Of a DNA stretch of 64,000 nt, positions 36,540-45,763 are shown piece by piece. The notes beneath the pieces were generated by a model that saw only the letters and a list, made by a program, of their open reading frames with translations, was not told the DNA's origin and did not search any database. The position numbers and the translations under genes are program-made. Position 1 is the stretch's first letter, and every line of letters starts with the position of its first letter. The stretch comes from Gammaproteobacteria bacterium (GTDB lineage Bacteria; Pseudomonadota; Gammaproteobacteria; Pseudomonadales; Pseudomonadaceae): positions 62,001 through 126,000 of the forward strand of contig JAMCWB010000067.1 of assembly GCA_023475025.1 (NCBI GenBank), given 5' to 3'.

Positions 36540-38012
36540 TCAGAGGCTTGGGTCAAACCACTGGTGGCCCAGGCGCTCAACCAGACTGTTGGCCGCTTCC
36601 GGCCCCCAGCTACCCGAGGCGTAGGGTTTCGGTGAGCGATAACAGTCCTGCCAACCGGTCAGGATGGGGTCGACCCAGCGCCAGGCCGCCTCGATCTCGT
36701 CACGCCGCATAAAGAGGGTGGCATCGCCCTGAATCACATCCAGCAACAGCCGCTCATAGGCGTCCCAGCGCCGCTTCTTGAAGGCCTCGGCAAAATTCAG
36801 ATCCAGATCCACCGGCTGCAGGGTCATGCCACGCCCGGGGCTTTTCGCCATCAGCGACAAACGGATGCTTTCATCCGGCTGCAGACGTATCACCAGGCGG
36901 TTTTCAGTCGGCGTTTCCTGGTTCTGGGCAAACAGGCGGTGCGGCACTGACTTGAACTGGATGATGATTTCCGACTTGCGCTGGGCCAGGCGTTTGCCCG
37001 TACGCAGATAGAAGGGCACGCCGGCCCAACGCCAATTATCGATTTCTGCCTTGAGAGCAACAAAGGTTTCAGTATTGCTGTCGTGGTCGACGCTTTTCTC
37101 GAAGTAATACGCCGGCAAGGTTTCACCCGCGCGTTTGCCGGCAGCGTACTGACCACGCACAGTCAGGTCCTGCACATCCATTCCGGTGATTGGCCGTAGC
37201 GCTTCGAGGATCTTCAGCTTCTCGTTGCGCACCGCTTCCGGCTCGAAGTGGACCGGGGCTTCCATGGCTACCAGGCAGAGCAGCTGCAGCAAGTGATTCT
37301 GCACCATGTCACGCATGGCGCCAGCCTGGTCGTAGTAGTCACCGCGATTTTCTACGCCGACGGTTTCCAGCACGCTGATCTGCACATGCTCGATGTGGGC
37401 ATTACGCCACAGGGGCTCGAACAGTGCATTGCCAAAGCGCAGAGCCAACAGGTTCTGCACGGCTTCCTTGCCCAGGTAATGATCGATACGAAAAACCCGC
37501 GATTCGCTGAACACCTCACCGATTTCATCATTGATCCGCCGCGCTGTCGGCAAGCTTTCGCCCAGGGGTTTTTCCAGCACGATACGCGCCTGCTCATCAA
37601 CCAGCCCGGCCGAGGCCAGATGCCGGGCAGTGGCGGCAAACAGATTAGGCAAGGTAGCCAGGTAGAACACCCGCACCCGACCCGGATGATCGCCCAGCTG
37701 CCGCGCCAGGCGGGGAAATTCGACCCGCTGACTGGCATCCAGGCTGAGATAGTCCAGCCGCTGGACAAAAGAAGACCAGACCGCCTGGGTAAAGTCGCCG
37801 GGAGCCAGATGCTGGCTGATCTGGCGTTGTACCCACTGGCAATAGCCCTGACGGTCTTCCTTGCGGCGGGCCAGCGCCAGGATTCGGGTATCGGCGTGCA
37901 GGTGACCTTCACGGTGCAGGTAGTAAAGGGCGGGTAGAAGCTTGCGCAGCGCCAGATCCCCGGTGCCGCCAAAAACCACGATATCGCAGGCGATACCCGC
38001 TTGCACTGCCAT
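36540..38012 (-). CDS. zwf: Glucose-6-phosphate 1-dehydrogenase Zwf
   Basis: First enzyme of the Entner-Doudoroff/pentose phosphate route, producing 6-phosphogluconolactone and NAD(P)H. 490 aa. The Rossmann motif is VFGGTGDLALRKLLPALYYL and the catalytic motif RIDHYLGKEAVQNLL. It is divergent from hexR with a HexR-type palindrome between them, the usual pseudomonad arrangement for repression relieved by 2-keto-3-deoxy-6-phosphogluconate. pgl and eda, often found next to zwf in pseudomonads, do not follow here. Confidence 0.96.
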   Translation of the reverse strand: MAVQAGIACDIVVFGGTGDLALRKLLPALYYLHREGHLHADTRILALARRKEDRQGYCQWVQRQISQHLAPGDFTQAVWSSFVQRLDYLSLDASQRVEFPRLARQLGDHPGRVRVFYLATLPNLFAATARHLASAGLVDEQARIVLEKPLGESLPTARRINDEIGEVFSESRVFRIDHYLGKEAVQNLLALRFGNALFEPLWRNAHIEHVQISVLETVGVENRGDYYDQAGAMRDMVQNHLLQLLCLVAMEAPVHFEPEAVRNEKLKILEALRPITGMDVQDLTVRGQYAAGKRAGETLPAYYFEKSVDHDSNTETFVALKAEIDNWRWAGVPFYLRTGKRLAQRKSEIIIQFKSVPHRLFAQNQETPTENRLVIRLQPDESIRLSLMAKSPGRGMTLQPVDLDLNFAEAFKKRRWDAYERLLLDVIQGDATLFMRRDEIEAAWRWVDPILTGWQDCYRSPKPYASGSWGPEAANSLVERLGHQWFDPSL

Positions 38013-38049
38013 CTGCTACCCCCTTGTATAACAGGCATTGTCGAGTGTT

Positions 38050-38066
38050 TTGTAGTATAACTACAA
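38050..38066. promoter_or_regulatory. HexR operator between zwf and hexR
   Basis: TTGTAGTATAACTACAA is a 17-bp near-perfect palindrome matching the HexR consensus as I recall it (TTGTARTWWWAYTACAA). It lies 38 bp before zwf and 44 bp before hexR, so it may control both. Confidence 0.82.
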
Positions 38067-38109
38067 GAAATCCCGAGCCACGTGCCTAGCAGACTACCAC
38101 GAAGCCACT

Positions 38110-38985
38110 GTGAATCTACTTCAACACATCGCCGCCAGCCGCCCTGTCCTGCGCAAATCCGAGCTCAAGGTAGCCGATCATGTGCTGGCCCAGGCCGCTC
38201 AGGTCATGCATTCCTCCATGGCCGATCTGGCGCAGCAGGTGGGTGTCAGCGAGCCGACTATCGTGCGCTTCTGCCGCGCCATCGGCTGTAGTGGCTTTCA
38301 GGATCTTAAATTGAAGCTGGCCCAGAGCCTGGCTGCCGGCGCCAGTTTCGGTCAGTTTTCGATCAGTGAAGACGATGATGTTGCGCAATTGTCGCAAAAG
38401 GTTTTCGACACCACGCTGGCCACCCTGATGGATGTGCGCGAACGCCTGGATCCGGTGGCGATGGAGCAGGCCATAGCCGCATTGGCCCACGCCCGTCGGG
38501 TCGAGTTCTATGGCTTTGGCGCCTCGGGCGCGGTCGCCAGCGATGCCCAGCACAAGTTCTTCCGCTTGCAGGTGTCGACCGCCGCCTATTCCGACCCCCA
38601 TATGCAGGCGATGTCAGCGGTGACCCTGGGGCCAGATGATGTCGCAGTGGCTATCTCGCAAACCGGGCGCACCAAGGACTTGCTGCATTCGGCGGGCCTG
38701 GTCGGTGAAACCGGTGCTACGCTGATCAGCCTCTGCCCCAGCCAGACCCCCCTGGCCGACCTGGCCGGCATCCATATCCCGATTGATGTGCCGGAAGATA
38801 CCGATATCTACACTCCGCTATCGTCACGCATTGCCCATCTGGTAGTGATTGATGTACTGGCCATGGGTACCGCCATGCGTCGCGGCCCGGAATTGGTCAA
38901 TCACCTGAAAAACGTCAAACGCAGCTTGCGCAGCCTGCGGCTGTCGACCAAGGCCGCTGCCCGCAGCACTGACGTCGGTGACTGA
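38110..38985 (+). CDS. hexR: Transcriptional regulator HexR (RpiR family)
   Basis: 291-aa repressor of central carbon genes. The N-terminal HTH_6 domain carries MADLAQQVGVSEPTIVRFCRAIGCSGFQDLKLKL; the SIS domain (about 115-255) binds the sugar-acid phosphate, with FYGFGASGAVASDAQHKFFRL and VAISQTGRTKDLL. The GTG start at 38110 gives MNLLQHIAASRPVLRKSELKVADHVL, typical for the family. It is divergent from zwf, its classical target. Confidence 0.94.
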   Translation: MNLLQHIAASRPVLRKSELKVADHVLAQAAQVMHSSMADLAQQVGVSEPTIVRFCRAIGCSGFQDLKLKLAQSLAAGASFGQFSISEDDDVAQLSQKVFDTTLATLMDVRERLDPVAMEQAIAALAHARRVEFYGFGASGAVASDAQHKFFRLQVSTAAYSDPHMQAMSAVTLGPDDVAVAISQTGRTKDLLHSAGLVGETGATLISLCPSQTPLADLAGIHIPIDVPEDTDIYTPLSSRIAHLVVIDVLAMGTAMRRGPELVNHLKNVKRSLRSLRLSTKAAARSTDVGD

Positions 38986-39111
38986 GCTCGATCTGTTGTC
39001 GACAAGCCTGCCATGACACCCTGTTGCTTCGGTCAATTCGTCAGATAATGCCAGTTTAGGCTACAGTGCAAGAACACCAGCCATATACGCTTTCCGGTAT
39101 TGAGGCGATTT

Positions 39112-40146
39112 ATGCAAGACCCTGTGCTCGACAAACTGGCAACCACCATCACAGAAAGCCAGGACCTGGAAAGCCTGACGCGACCCCTGCTGGCCCTATT
39201 GCAGGAGCTCAGTGGTCTGGAGTCTACCTACCTGACCACCATTGATCCCGAACAGACAGAGCAGCACATCCTGTTCGCCCACAATGTCAGCAAGATGCAG
39301 ATTCCGGAAGGCCTGAGCGTGCCCTGGAGCGATACCCTGTGCAAACGTTCGCTGGATGAAGGGATACCCTACACCGACCAGGCGGACAAACGCTGGGAAA
39401 CCGTGATAGCAGCCCGCGCGCTGAACATTGTCACCTACCTGAGCGAGCCCCTGTGTGGCGATGATGGCAGACTCCATGGCACCTTGTGCGGAGCCAGCAG
39501 CTCGCGCCAGCCTATCACCGACCGGACCCGACAACTGCTGGCCATGTTTGCCCGCTTGCTGACCTTGCATATCGAGCGTGAGCAGCTGATCCAGCAATTG
39601 CAGGATGACAACCTGCGCTTCAACCAGGCCGCCCTGCTTGATCCACTGACTAACATCCCCAACCGGCGCGCTATGGAACAGGAGCTGGCGCGCACCCTGG
39701 CCAATGCAGAGCGTAACCATCTTCAGGTACATCTGGCCTTTATTGACCTGGATGGCTTCAAGGCGATCAACGATACCTATGGCCATGATGCCGGGGATCG
39801 CTTTCTGCTCTCCTTCACCTCCGCCCTGAATCAAGGCCTGCGTGAAGGTGACTTTATCGCGCGGGTAGGTGGTGATGAGTTCATTTTCTTTTGCAGCAGT
39901 GCGCTGGCGAACAGCAGCAGCCAACGCCAGGCCATCATTCGCCGCCTGCGCAGACTGACCCAGGGCCAGTTTTCCATTGGCGAGCAATCGCTGGCGTACG
40001 CCGGGCCCAGTATTGGCCTGATCAGTGCGCATCCCCATGAAACATGGCAGGACCTGCTCAAACGAGCCGATGCCGCCATGTATCAGGAAAAGCAGGCACG
40101 CAAGGCCACGAAAAAACAACCCCAGGACACCCAGCCCCCGGCATGA
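39112..40146 (+). CDS. GAF-GGDEF diguanylate cyclase
   Basis: 344 aa from ATG 39112, which follows GAGG; the track start at 39100 is TTG. The N-terminal GAF domain (about 10-160) includes FAHNVSKMQIPEGLSVPWSDTLC and LSEPLCGDDGRLHGTLCGAS, a sensory domain type often binding small ligands or heme. The GGDEF domain (about 180-335) has an intact active site, RVGGDEFIFFC, so c-di-GMP synthesis is expected. The stop overlaps the next start (ATGA). No membrane segment. Confidence 0.89.
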   Translation: MQDPVLDKLATTITESQDLESLTRPLLALLQELSGLESTYLTTIDPEQTEQHILFAHNVSKMQIPEGLSVPWSDTLCKRSLDEGIPYTDQADKRWETVIAARALNIVTYLSEPLCGDDGRLHGTLCGASSSRQPITDRTRQLLAMFARLLTLHIEREQLIQQLQDDNLRFNQAALLDPLTNIPNRRAMEQELARTLANAERNHLQVHLAFIDLDGFKAINDTYGHDAGDRFLLSFTSALNQGLREGDFIARVGGDEFIFFCSSALANSSSQRQAIIRRLRRLTQGQFSIGEQSLAYAGPSIGLISAHPHETWQDLLKRADAAMYQEKQARKATKKQPQDTQPPA

Positions 40147-40466
40147 AATTCATTTTTGAAGTACGCATCAAGGATGGTTATCAGGCAGAGGACTATGCCG
40201 ATGCCTGGCTGCGCGCCAGCGCCATCATCCAGCAGGCACCCGGTGCGCGTGGTACCGAATTACACCGCAAACTGGACGACCCCAAACACCTGATTGCCAT
40301 TGCCCGCTGGGACAGCAAGGCCTCACGCGATGCCATGGAGTCCACTCCTGACCCCAGGGTGAAGCAGATCATCCAGAGCGCTGCGCCCTTTGTCGAGATT
40401 CGCCTGCTGGGTGAGTTCGATGAGCCGGAATGGGTGGTCTACCCGCCTGAGCATCAGACATCCTGA
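40143..40466 (+). CDS. Antibiotic biosynthesis monooxygenase (ABM) domain protein
   Basis: 107 aa starting MKFIFEVRIKDGYQAEDYADAW at 40143, overlapping the cyclase stop by 4 bp; the longer track ORF starting at 40044 is a frame shadow. The ferredoxin-like dimeric alpha/beta barrel fold is suggested by the repeated pattern PGARGTELHRKLDDPKHLIAIARWDS. Proteins of this family are often monooxygenases or heme-degrading enzymes, but many are uncharacterised. Translation is probably coupled to the GGDEF gene, a link worth noting. Function unknown. Confidence 0.72.
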   Translation: MKFIFEVRIKDGYQAEDYADAWLRASAIIQQAPGARGTELHRKLDDPKHLIAIARWDSKASRDAMESTPDPRVKQIIQSAAPFVEIRLLGEFDEPEWVVYPPEHQTS

Positions 40467-40535
40467 GAATTGTGGTTCTGATCGGCATCTGAACTGCGCT
40501 AGCATGGGCTGCCAAGCGATTCACAAGGACATTGC

Positions 40536-41738
40536 ATGAATCAGTTACTGGCGACGGAAAAACGTAATCTGTCGATCCTGGTGCTGTGCCAGATCATTTT
40601 CATGATTACCTCGATCGGTGTGCTGACGCTCAGCGGCGTGGTCGGCTTTCAGCTCAGCCCTGAGCCGGCCTGGGCCACCCTGCCGATCGCCATGATGATG
40701 TTTGGCACCCTGCTGACCACCCTGCCCGCATCATTGCTGATGAAAGCCATTGGCCGTCGCGCCGGCTTTATGCTTGGTACCGGGGTCGGCGGTCTTGGCG
40801 GTAGCGTACTCTGCGTACTGGCCATCAATGCCCACAGCTTCTGGCTGTTTGCTCTGGGTAACCTGTTGCTGGGACTCTATCAGGGCTTTGCCATGTACCA
40901 CCGATTTGCCGCAGCCGATGTCACCCGCCTGGAAGTGCGTAGCAAGGCAATTGCCTGGGTCATGGCCGCCGGGGTTGCGGCAGCCTTTCTCGGCCCATGG
41001 AACACCAGCCTGAGCCAGCGGCTGCTGGCCGATCAGCCGCTGGCGGGACCCTATCTGGTCATGGCCTTGCTGACCGGGCTGGCTATCGTCCTGCTCAGCC
41101 GGCTGCGCGTTCCGCCCAGTGGTGAACCCCAGGCCGGTGAGGTACAACGCCCCATGCCGGTGATTGCCCGTCAACCCGCCTTTGTCCTTGCCGTCAGTGC
41201 TGCCGCAATAGGTTACGCGGTGATGCTGCTGGTGATGACGGCAACCCCCCTGGCAATGGCCGCGCAAGGCCTGGGCATGCACCAGGTCGCCCAGGTCATG
41301 CAGTGGCATGTGCTCGGCATGTTCGCACCGTCTTTCATTACCGGCCACCTGATTGCCCGCTTTGGCCTGTTGCGTATCCTCCTGGCCGGCTGCCTGCTAC
41401 TTGGCGCCAGCGTGCTGGTGGCGCTGAGTGGCAATCAGCTGGGCCACTTTATTGCCGCACTGGTCTTGCTCGGCATCGGCTGGAACTTCCTGTTTATCGG
41501 CGGCAGCGCGCTGCTCACTCAATGCCATAACGAGAGTGAGCGCGGCAAGGTCCAGGGTATCAATGACCTGCTGATTTTCAGCCTGGTTACCCTGGCCTCG
41601 CTGCTCGCCGGCAGCCTGTTACACGCGCTGGGCTGGGCCGGGCTGAACCTGGCCATGCTGCCAGCCATTGGCGTGGTAATGCTGGTCATGCTGCTTTACC
41701 ACTGGCAAACCCTCAAGGCGCCATCAGCCGCTGCATGA
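40536..41738 (+). CDS. MFS transporter
   Basis: 400-aa, about 12-TM major facilitator. The loop 2-3 motif is LLMKAIGRRAGFMLG, and a second similar stretch occurs near LIARFGLLRILLAGCLL. Substrate cannot be inferred. The 3' end overlaps the convergent dsbG by 26 bp. It could be an exporter, but this is not supported by any neighbour. Confidence 0.88.
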   Translation: MNQLLATEKRNLSILVLCQIIFMITSIGVLTLSGVVGFQLSPEPAWATLPIAMMMFGTLLTTLPASLLMKAIGRRAGFMLGTGVGGLGGSVLCVLAINAHSFWLFALGNLLLGLYQGFAMYHRFAAADVTRLEVRSKAIAWVMAAGVAAAFLGPWNTSLSQRLLADQPLAGPYLVMALLTGLAIVLLSRLRVPPSGEPQAGEVQRPMPVIARQPAFVLAVSAAAIGYAVMLLVMTATPLAMAAQGLGMHQVAQVMQWHVLGMFAPSFITGHLIARFGLLRILLAGCLLLGASVLVALSGNQLGHFIAALVLLGIGWNFLFIGGSALLTQCHNESERGKVQGINDLLIFSLVTLASLLAGSLLHALGWAGLNLAMLPAIGVVMLVMLLYHWQTLKAPSAAA

Positions 41739-42480
41739 TGTCAGGCGAAGGTACGCCCTGATGCTGCTGGATCATACCCTCGGCATTCAGGGCAAAGCTG
41801 GACGGCGTTGCCTGTACACCCAACTCGCGCATCAAGTTCAGGTTGCTATCCAGCTGGGCCTGGACTGCAGATGGAATACTGCGCATGGCCGGGCTCTTGT
41901 TCCCCTGTTCATGCGCCAGCAAGGCCGCTTCAGGATCATCGGCAGCCATGATGCTGGCGGCACGGGCGGCACTGTCAGCCCGAAGCATGCCCACCATGAC
42001 GTGGCGTATCTGCGCTTCACCGGACTCAACCCAGGGCCGCGCCTGCTGCCAGAAGCGGTTGCAGAAAGGACAGTTCGGATCATTGAACATATACACGATC
42101 TGCGGCGCATCGGCGTCACCATCGAGCACCCAATGACTATCCGCCAGCTGCTGCCAGATCTTTTCGGTCTGAGGCCCCAGAGTTACCTGGTCAATGGCTG
42201 CCGATGACAGGTCGCGGCCCTCAGCATCCAGCAGGGTACCGACAATGACATGGGCATTATCCGGCGTCAGGTACACGCCCACCGACTGCCCCGGTGCAAA
42301 GCTGGCAGCAAAACCGCGCAGCCCGCCGGGCGCATCAAACTCGCCGACAATCTCGCCACCGTGCTGCTCGATAGCACGCACGGCTGCGGGCCAGTCGTCT
42401 GCCGGGACCAGTGCCGGCATGGCCAGCAAGCTCCCCGCCAATGCCATGCCGGAGCCTAATTTAACTGCCTGTTTGTTCAT
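41713..42480 (-). CDS. dsbG: Thiol:disulfide isomerase DsbG
   Basis: Periplasmic DsbC/DsbG-family protein, 255 aa. Signal peptide MNKQAVKLGSGMALAGSLLAMPALVPA, a dimerisation domain (about 30-90), and a thioredoxin-like domain with catalytic NDPNCPFCNRFWQQ. The second active-site Pro loop is in GVQATPSSF. DsbG keeps lone cysteines reduced or isomerises disulfides and normally receives electrons from DsbD. The dsbD gene next to it is broken, so the electron donor must be encoded elsewhere or this protein may be unreduced. It overlaps the MFS gene tail to tail. Confidence 0.92.
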   Translation of the reverse strand: MNKQAVKLGSGMALAGSLLAMPALVPADDWPAAVRAIEQHGGEIVGEFDAPGGLRGFAASFAPGQSVGVYLTPDNAHVIVGTLLDAEGRDLSSAAIDQVTLGPQTEKIWQQLADSHWVLDGDADAPQIVYMFNDPNCPFCNRFWQQARPWVESGEAQIRHVMVGMLRADSAARAASIMAADDPEAALLAHEQGNKSPAMRSIPSAVQAQLDSNLNLMRELGVQATPSSFALNAEGMIQQHQGVPSPDIMQRLMAP

Positions 42481-42499
42481 CGTGTTGTCCTCTGCTTAT

Positions 42500-43601
42500 C
42501 TAGTCTGCTTGTTTGACCTGTTGCACATGCGCCAGGAAGTCTGTCGCATCAACCTCACCGGTGATGCGTAACCCCCGTCGCTCTTCGCCATCCGGCCCGA
42601 TCCACAAAATACTCGGCGGGCCCATCACGCCGTAGTCCGCTAACAGGGCGCGGCTGGCGGCAGTGTTGGCGGTGACATCGAGGCGTACCTGCTGCATGGA
42701 GGCCAACGCGCTCTGCACCTCGGCACGGGCAAACACGCGCTGCTCCATCACCTTGCAGGACACACACCAGTCGGCGGTATAGACCAGCATGGTCCATTGT
42801 TGCTGCGCCTCGGCCTGGTCCAGCCGTGCCTGCAATGCCTGCGGGTTATCCACGATATCTCCGGCCGGTGCCACGGGGGCACTGGCAAGCTGTCCACTGT
42901 ATATGGCCAACGGTTGCCGCCAGTCGGTCGCGCCACCGGCGGCGCCGATCATCAACAACAGGCCCCAGAGCAAGCCAAGGCCGGCAGTCGCCCCGAACAG
43001 GGTCTGGGCGCGAGGTACTGCGCCCCGCAGTGTATTAAGCCCCAGCGACAGACAGATCAGCCAGGCGCCCCAGAGCGCCAGCCAGAGTGCGGGGTCAAGC
43101 AAGGGGCGGGCAACAAAGACCGCAGCCGCCAGCAGCAGAAAACCGAAAGCCGCCTTAACCCGCTCCATCCAGGGTCCCGGACGCGGCAAAAAGCGTTTGC
43201 CGACAGTCACGACCAGCAACAGTGGCAGGCCCATGCCCACCCCCAGTGCGAACAGCACCAAGGCGCCCAGCAGCATGTCACCGGTCTGCGCGATATACAG
43301 CAAGGCCCCGGCCAGAGGGGCGGTCATACAGGGGCCGACCAGCACACCCGAGAGCAGCCCCAGCAGCCCCGCGCCAAGCAGGCTGCCAATCCGGCTGCAG
43401 GCCGGAAAACTGCATGCGATCACGATACAGGTAGTAGCCTGGCGCGATATCCCATTGCACCTGCAGCGCCCCATCCGGCAGGCTGTGCTGACTGAAACTG
43501 AAGGCCTTATCCACCGGTAGAAAGTCATTCGACGAGCTGGCGAACAGGCTGGCCCAGGCCAGTGCCGGCAACAAGCACAGGGCGGCTAACAACAATCGCA
43601 T
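42500..43601 (-). pseudogene. dsbD: dsbD, inactivated by internal out-of-frame deletion
   Basis: The 5' part encodes a signal peptide MRLLLAALCLLPALAWA and the start of the DsbD alpha domain up to YYLYRDRMQFSGLQP. The reading then jumps frame to IGSLLGAGLLGLLSGVLVGPC (a TM4-like helix with its Cys), the remaining helices, and the gamma thioredoxin domain with YTADWCVSCKVMEQ. The end of alpha and TM1-3, including the first catalytic membrane Cys, are missing, about 220 residues by comparison with the usual ~590. The two parts are in different frames, so no full DsbD is made. GGCTGC repeats at 43381-43386 and 43393-43398 lie at the joint. Confidence 0.85.
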
Positions 43602-43648
43602 GGGATGACTCTTTGGCAGCAATGATCATGCAAGCCTGGCCAGCCGGG

Positions 43649-43687
43649 ATTAACCCAGGATTAAGCGGCATAATGTTGGCTTAATCC
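43649..43687. promoter_or_regulatory. Repeated TTAA hexamers in the dsbD / response-regulator divergent promoter
   Basis: ATTAAC (43649-43654) and ATTAAG (43660-43665) are 11 bp apart on the plus strand; a third inverted CTTAAT lies at 43680-43685. The arrangement resembles PmrA/QseB-type binding boxes (TTAA hexamers, 5-bp gap). The regulator next to it is of that subfamily, so autoregulation and control of dsbD-dsbG are plausible. Confidence 0.5.
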
Positions 43688-43727
43688 AGCCGCTACAGGC
43701 TACGCATGAACACGGGAGAGACGCTGC

Positions 43728-44405
43728 GTGCACATCTTGTTATGCGAGGATGACCCACTGATTGCTGCCGGCATCGTTACCGGCCTGCAGGCCGACAACC
43801 TGCTGGTCGAAGTTGCCGGCACCGCCAGCAGAGCCGAGCACCTGCTGGCGTGTGCCGATTTTGATCTTCTGATACTGGACCTTGGGCTACCCGATATGGA
43901 TGGCCAGCGCCTGCTGGAACGCCTGCGGCGTCAGGGGCAGCGCCTGCCGGTGTTGATTCTGAGCGCCCGCGACACCATTGATGACCGGGTCAACGGCCTG
44001 CGCGCCGGAGCCGATGACTATGTGCTCAAACCCTTTGACCTGCGCGAGCTCAGCGCCCGTGTGCTGGGATTGTTACGCCGCGCCGGCGGCCATGGCGCCG
44101 CAGTACTGCAACACGGCGCGCTGCAGTTTGATCCGGCCAGTGGCGAATGCCTGCTGGGGCAACAGCGGGTCGAACTGTCACGCCGCGAACAGGCGCTGAT
44201 CACCGCACTGTTGCAGCATCCGCAACAGATTCTCTCCGCCGATCAGCTCAAAGACCGGGTGTATGGTCTGCAGGACGACGTCGAAAGCAATGCGCTGAAT
44301 GTGCATATCCACAACCTGCGGCGCAAACTCGGCAACGAGCTGATCGACACCGTGCGCGGCCTGGGTTACCGGCTGGGCAAACCCGTTACAGGAAAACCCT
44401 CATGA
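43728..44405 (+). CDS. Two-component response regulator, QseB/PmrA-like
   Basis: 225-aa OmpR-family regulator, GTG start. Receiver: LLCEDDPLI, phospho-Asp in LLILDLGLPDMDG, Lys in VLKPFDLREL. The winged helix ends TVRGLGYRLGKP. It overlaps its sensor kinase by ATGA. The order dsbG-dsbD-regulator-kinase matches a P. aeruginosa locus (about PA2476-PA2480) as I recall it. It probably controls the periplasmic thiol genes; signal unknown. Confidence 0.9.
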   Translation: MHILLCEDDPLIAAGIVTGLQADNLLVEVAGTASRAEHLLACADFDLLILDLGLPDMDGQRLLERLRRQGQRLPVLILSARDTIDDRVNGLRAGADDYVLKPFDLRELSARVLGLLRRAGGHGAAVLQHGALQFDPASGECLLGQQRVELSRREQALITALLQHPQQILSADQLKDRVYGLQDDVESNALNVHIHNLRRKLGNELIDTVRGLGYRLGKPVTGKPS

Positions 44406-45763
44406 GCTTGCGCCTGCGCCTGACGCTGATCATTGGCAGTAGCTTTGTCCTGCTCTGGCTGCTGGCCGCCGGCTGGTTGCTGCATGACTTGCGCCAGCAA
44501 ACCATGCAGGCCTTTGACCAGCGCCTGACCGCCTCGGCGCGCATGGTTGCCGGACTGCTGGAACAGATGCCACAACAGAGCAGCTCGCCAGCCCTGTTCA
44601 ACCCGACCTCTGCGGCCGAGCTGGGTATTCCCAACGAGCTGGCCTGTCAGGTCAGCTCGTTACAGGGCGAGATTCTCGCCAGCAGTAGCCGCACCACCGG
44701 CCAGCCTCTGCCAGCCCGGCAACCGGGGTTTGCTGAACAGGAACTCGATGGGGCGTATTGGCGCAGCTTCACCCTGCAGCATGGCGATTTGCTGATTACC
44801 ACCGCCGACCGCCTGGCTGAGCGTGAACAGCTGTCGACCTCTGCCCTGCTGGCCGCCGGTATCCCGGTGGGGCTGGCCCTGCTCGGCAGCCTGCTGATGC
44901 TGTGGCTAGCCAGCGGGCGCGGGCTGGCTCCGCTGCAACACATGCAGGAGGCACTGGCGCAGCGCAACGCCGATAGTCTGGAGCCACTCGCTGAACACCC
45001 CTGGCCTCGCGAATTACGGCCACTGGTCGCCAGCCAGAACGCGCTCTTCGCGCGCATCACCTCTGCCTTTGCACGGGAGAAGCAACTCACCCATGACCTG
45101 GCCCACGAGCTGCGCAGCCCCTTGACCGCGATCAAGACGCATCTGCAGATTGCACGCCGAAGTTCGCCTGAGGTTGCCCAGCAGAGCCTGGCACTGGCGG
45201 AAGCAGGCAGTGACCGGCTACAGCACACCCTGGAGCAGCTCCTGTTACTGGCCAGGCTTGACGGGCAACTGGAAGCCAGCAAGTCACCACAGGCCGATGC
45301 GGCAGAGATTACCCGTATGGCTCTGGCTGATCTGGGCGCGGTTAGCCGCGACATTGAATTGCATTGGCGGATTGAGCACGCCCAGACACCCATTGCCGTG
45401 CCCGCGGTGCTGGCGATTGCTGCCCTGCGCAACCTGCTGGAAAATGCCCTGCGCCATGGGCCGGAAACAGGGCAAAAAACCCTGACGGTCAGCCGGACGC
45501 AGGAGCAGCTGGTATGGACTGTTACTGATGGCGGCGGCGAGCTGCCTCCAGAGGCACTGACGCAGCTGACACAACGCTTCTGGCGCGCCTCGGCAGACCA
45601 GCGCGGCAGCGGGCTCGGGCTGGCCATCGTCAGCGCCATTTGCCAGCGCTTTGGCGGCAGCCTGGAGCTCAGCAACAGCCTGGCAGGTGTCTGCGCCCGG
45701 TTGGCATTGCCGCTGATACCGCCCCCTGCTCAGAACCCCAGTGCCATTTCCCAGTCTTCCTGA
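44402..45763 (+). CDS. Two-component sensor histidine kinase, QseC-like
   Basis: 453 aa from ATG 44402 (MSLRLRLTLIIGSSFVLLWLLAAG); the longer track start at 44147 overlaps the regulator in another frame. Two TM helices (about 7-30 and 155-180) enclose a periplasmic sensor of about 125 residues. H-box DLAHELRSPLTAIKTHL, N-box NLLENALRHGP, G2 GSGLGLAIVSAI. The ATGA overlap with the regulator indicates a cognate pair. The 3' end overlaps the convergent phosphatase by 34 bp. Confidence 0.92.
   Translation: MSLRLRLTLIIGSSFVLLWLLAAGWLLHDLRQQTMQAFDQRLTASARMVAGLLEQMPQQSSSPALFNPTSAAELGIPNELACQVSSLQGEILASSSRTTGQPLPARQPGFAEQELDGAYWRSFTLQHGDLLITTADRLAEREQLSTSALLAAGIPVGLALLGSLLMLWLASGRGLAPLQHMQEALAQRNADSLEPLAEHPWPRELRPLVASQNALFARITSAFAREKQLTHDLAHELRSPLTAIKTHLQIARRSSPEVAQQSLALAEAGSDRLQHTLEQLLLLARLDGQLEASKSPQADAAEITRMALADLGAVSRDIELHWRIEHAQTPIAVPAVLAIAALRNLLENALRHGPETGQKTLTVSRTQEQLVWTVTDGGGELPPEALTQLTQRFWRASADQRGSGLGLAIVSAICQRFGGSLELSNSLAGVCARLALPLIPPPAQNPSAISQSS

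Noticed and set aside
42500-43528. 342-aa ORF taken as an intact shorter DsbD
   Set aside because: Its first part is the wrong frame of the alpha domain; true DsbD sequence begins only near 43392 and lacks TM1-3.
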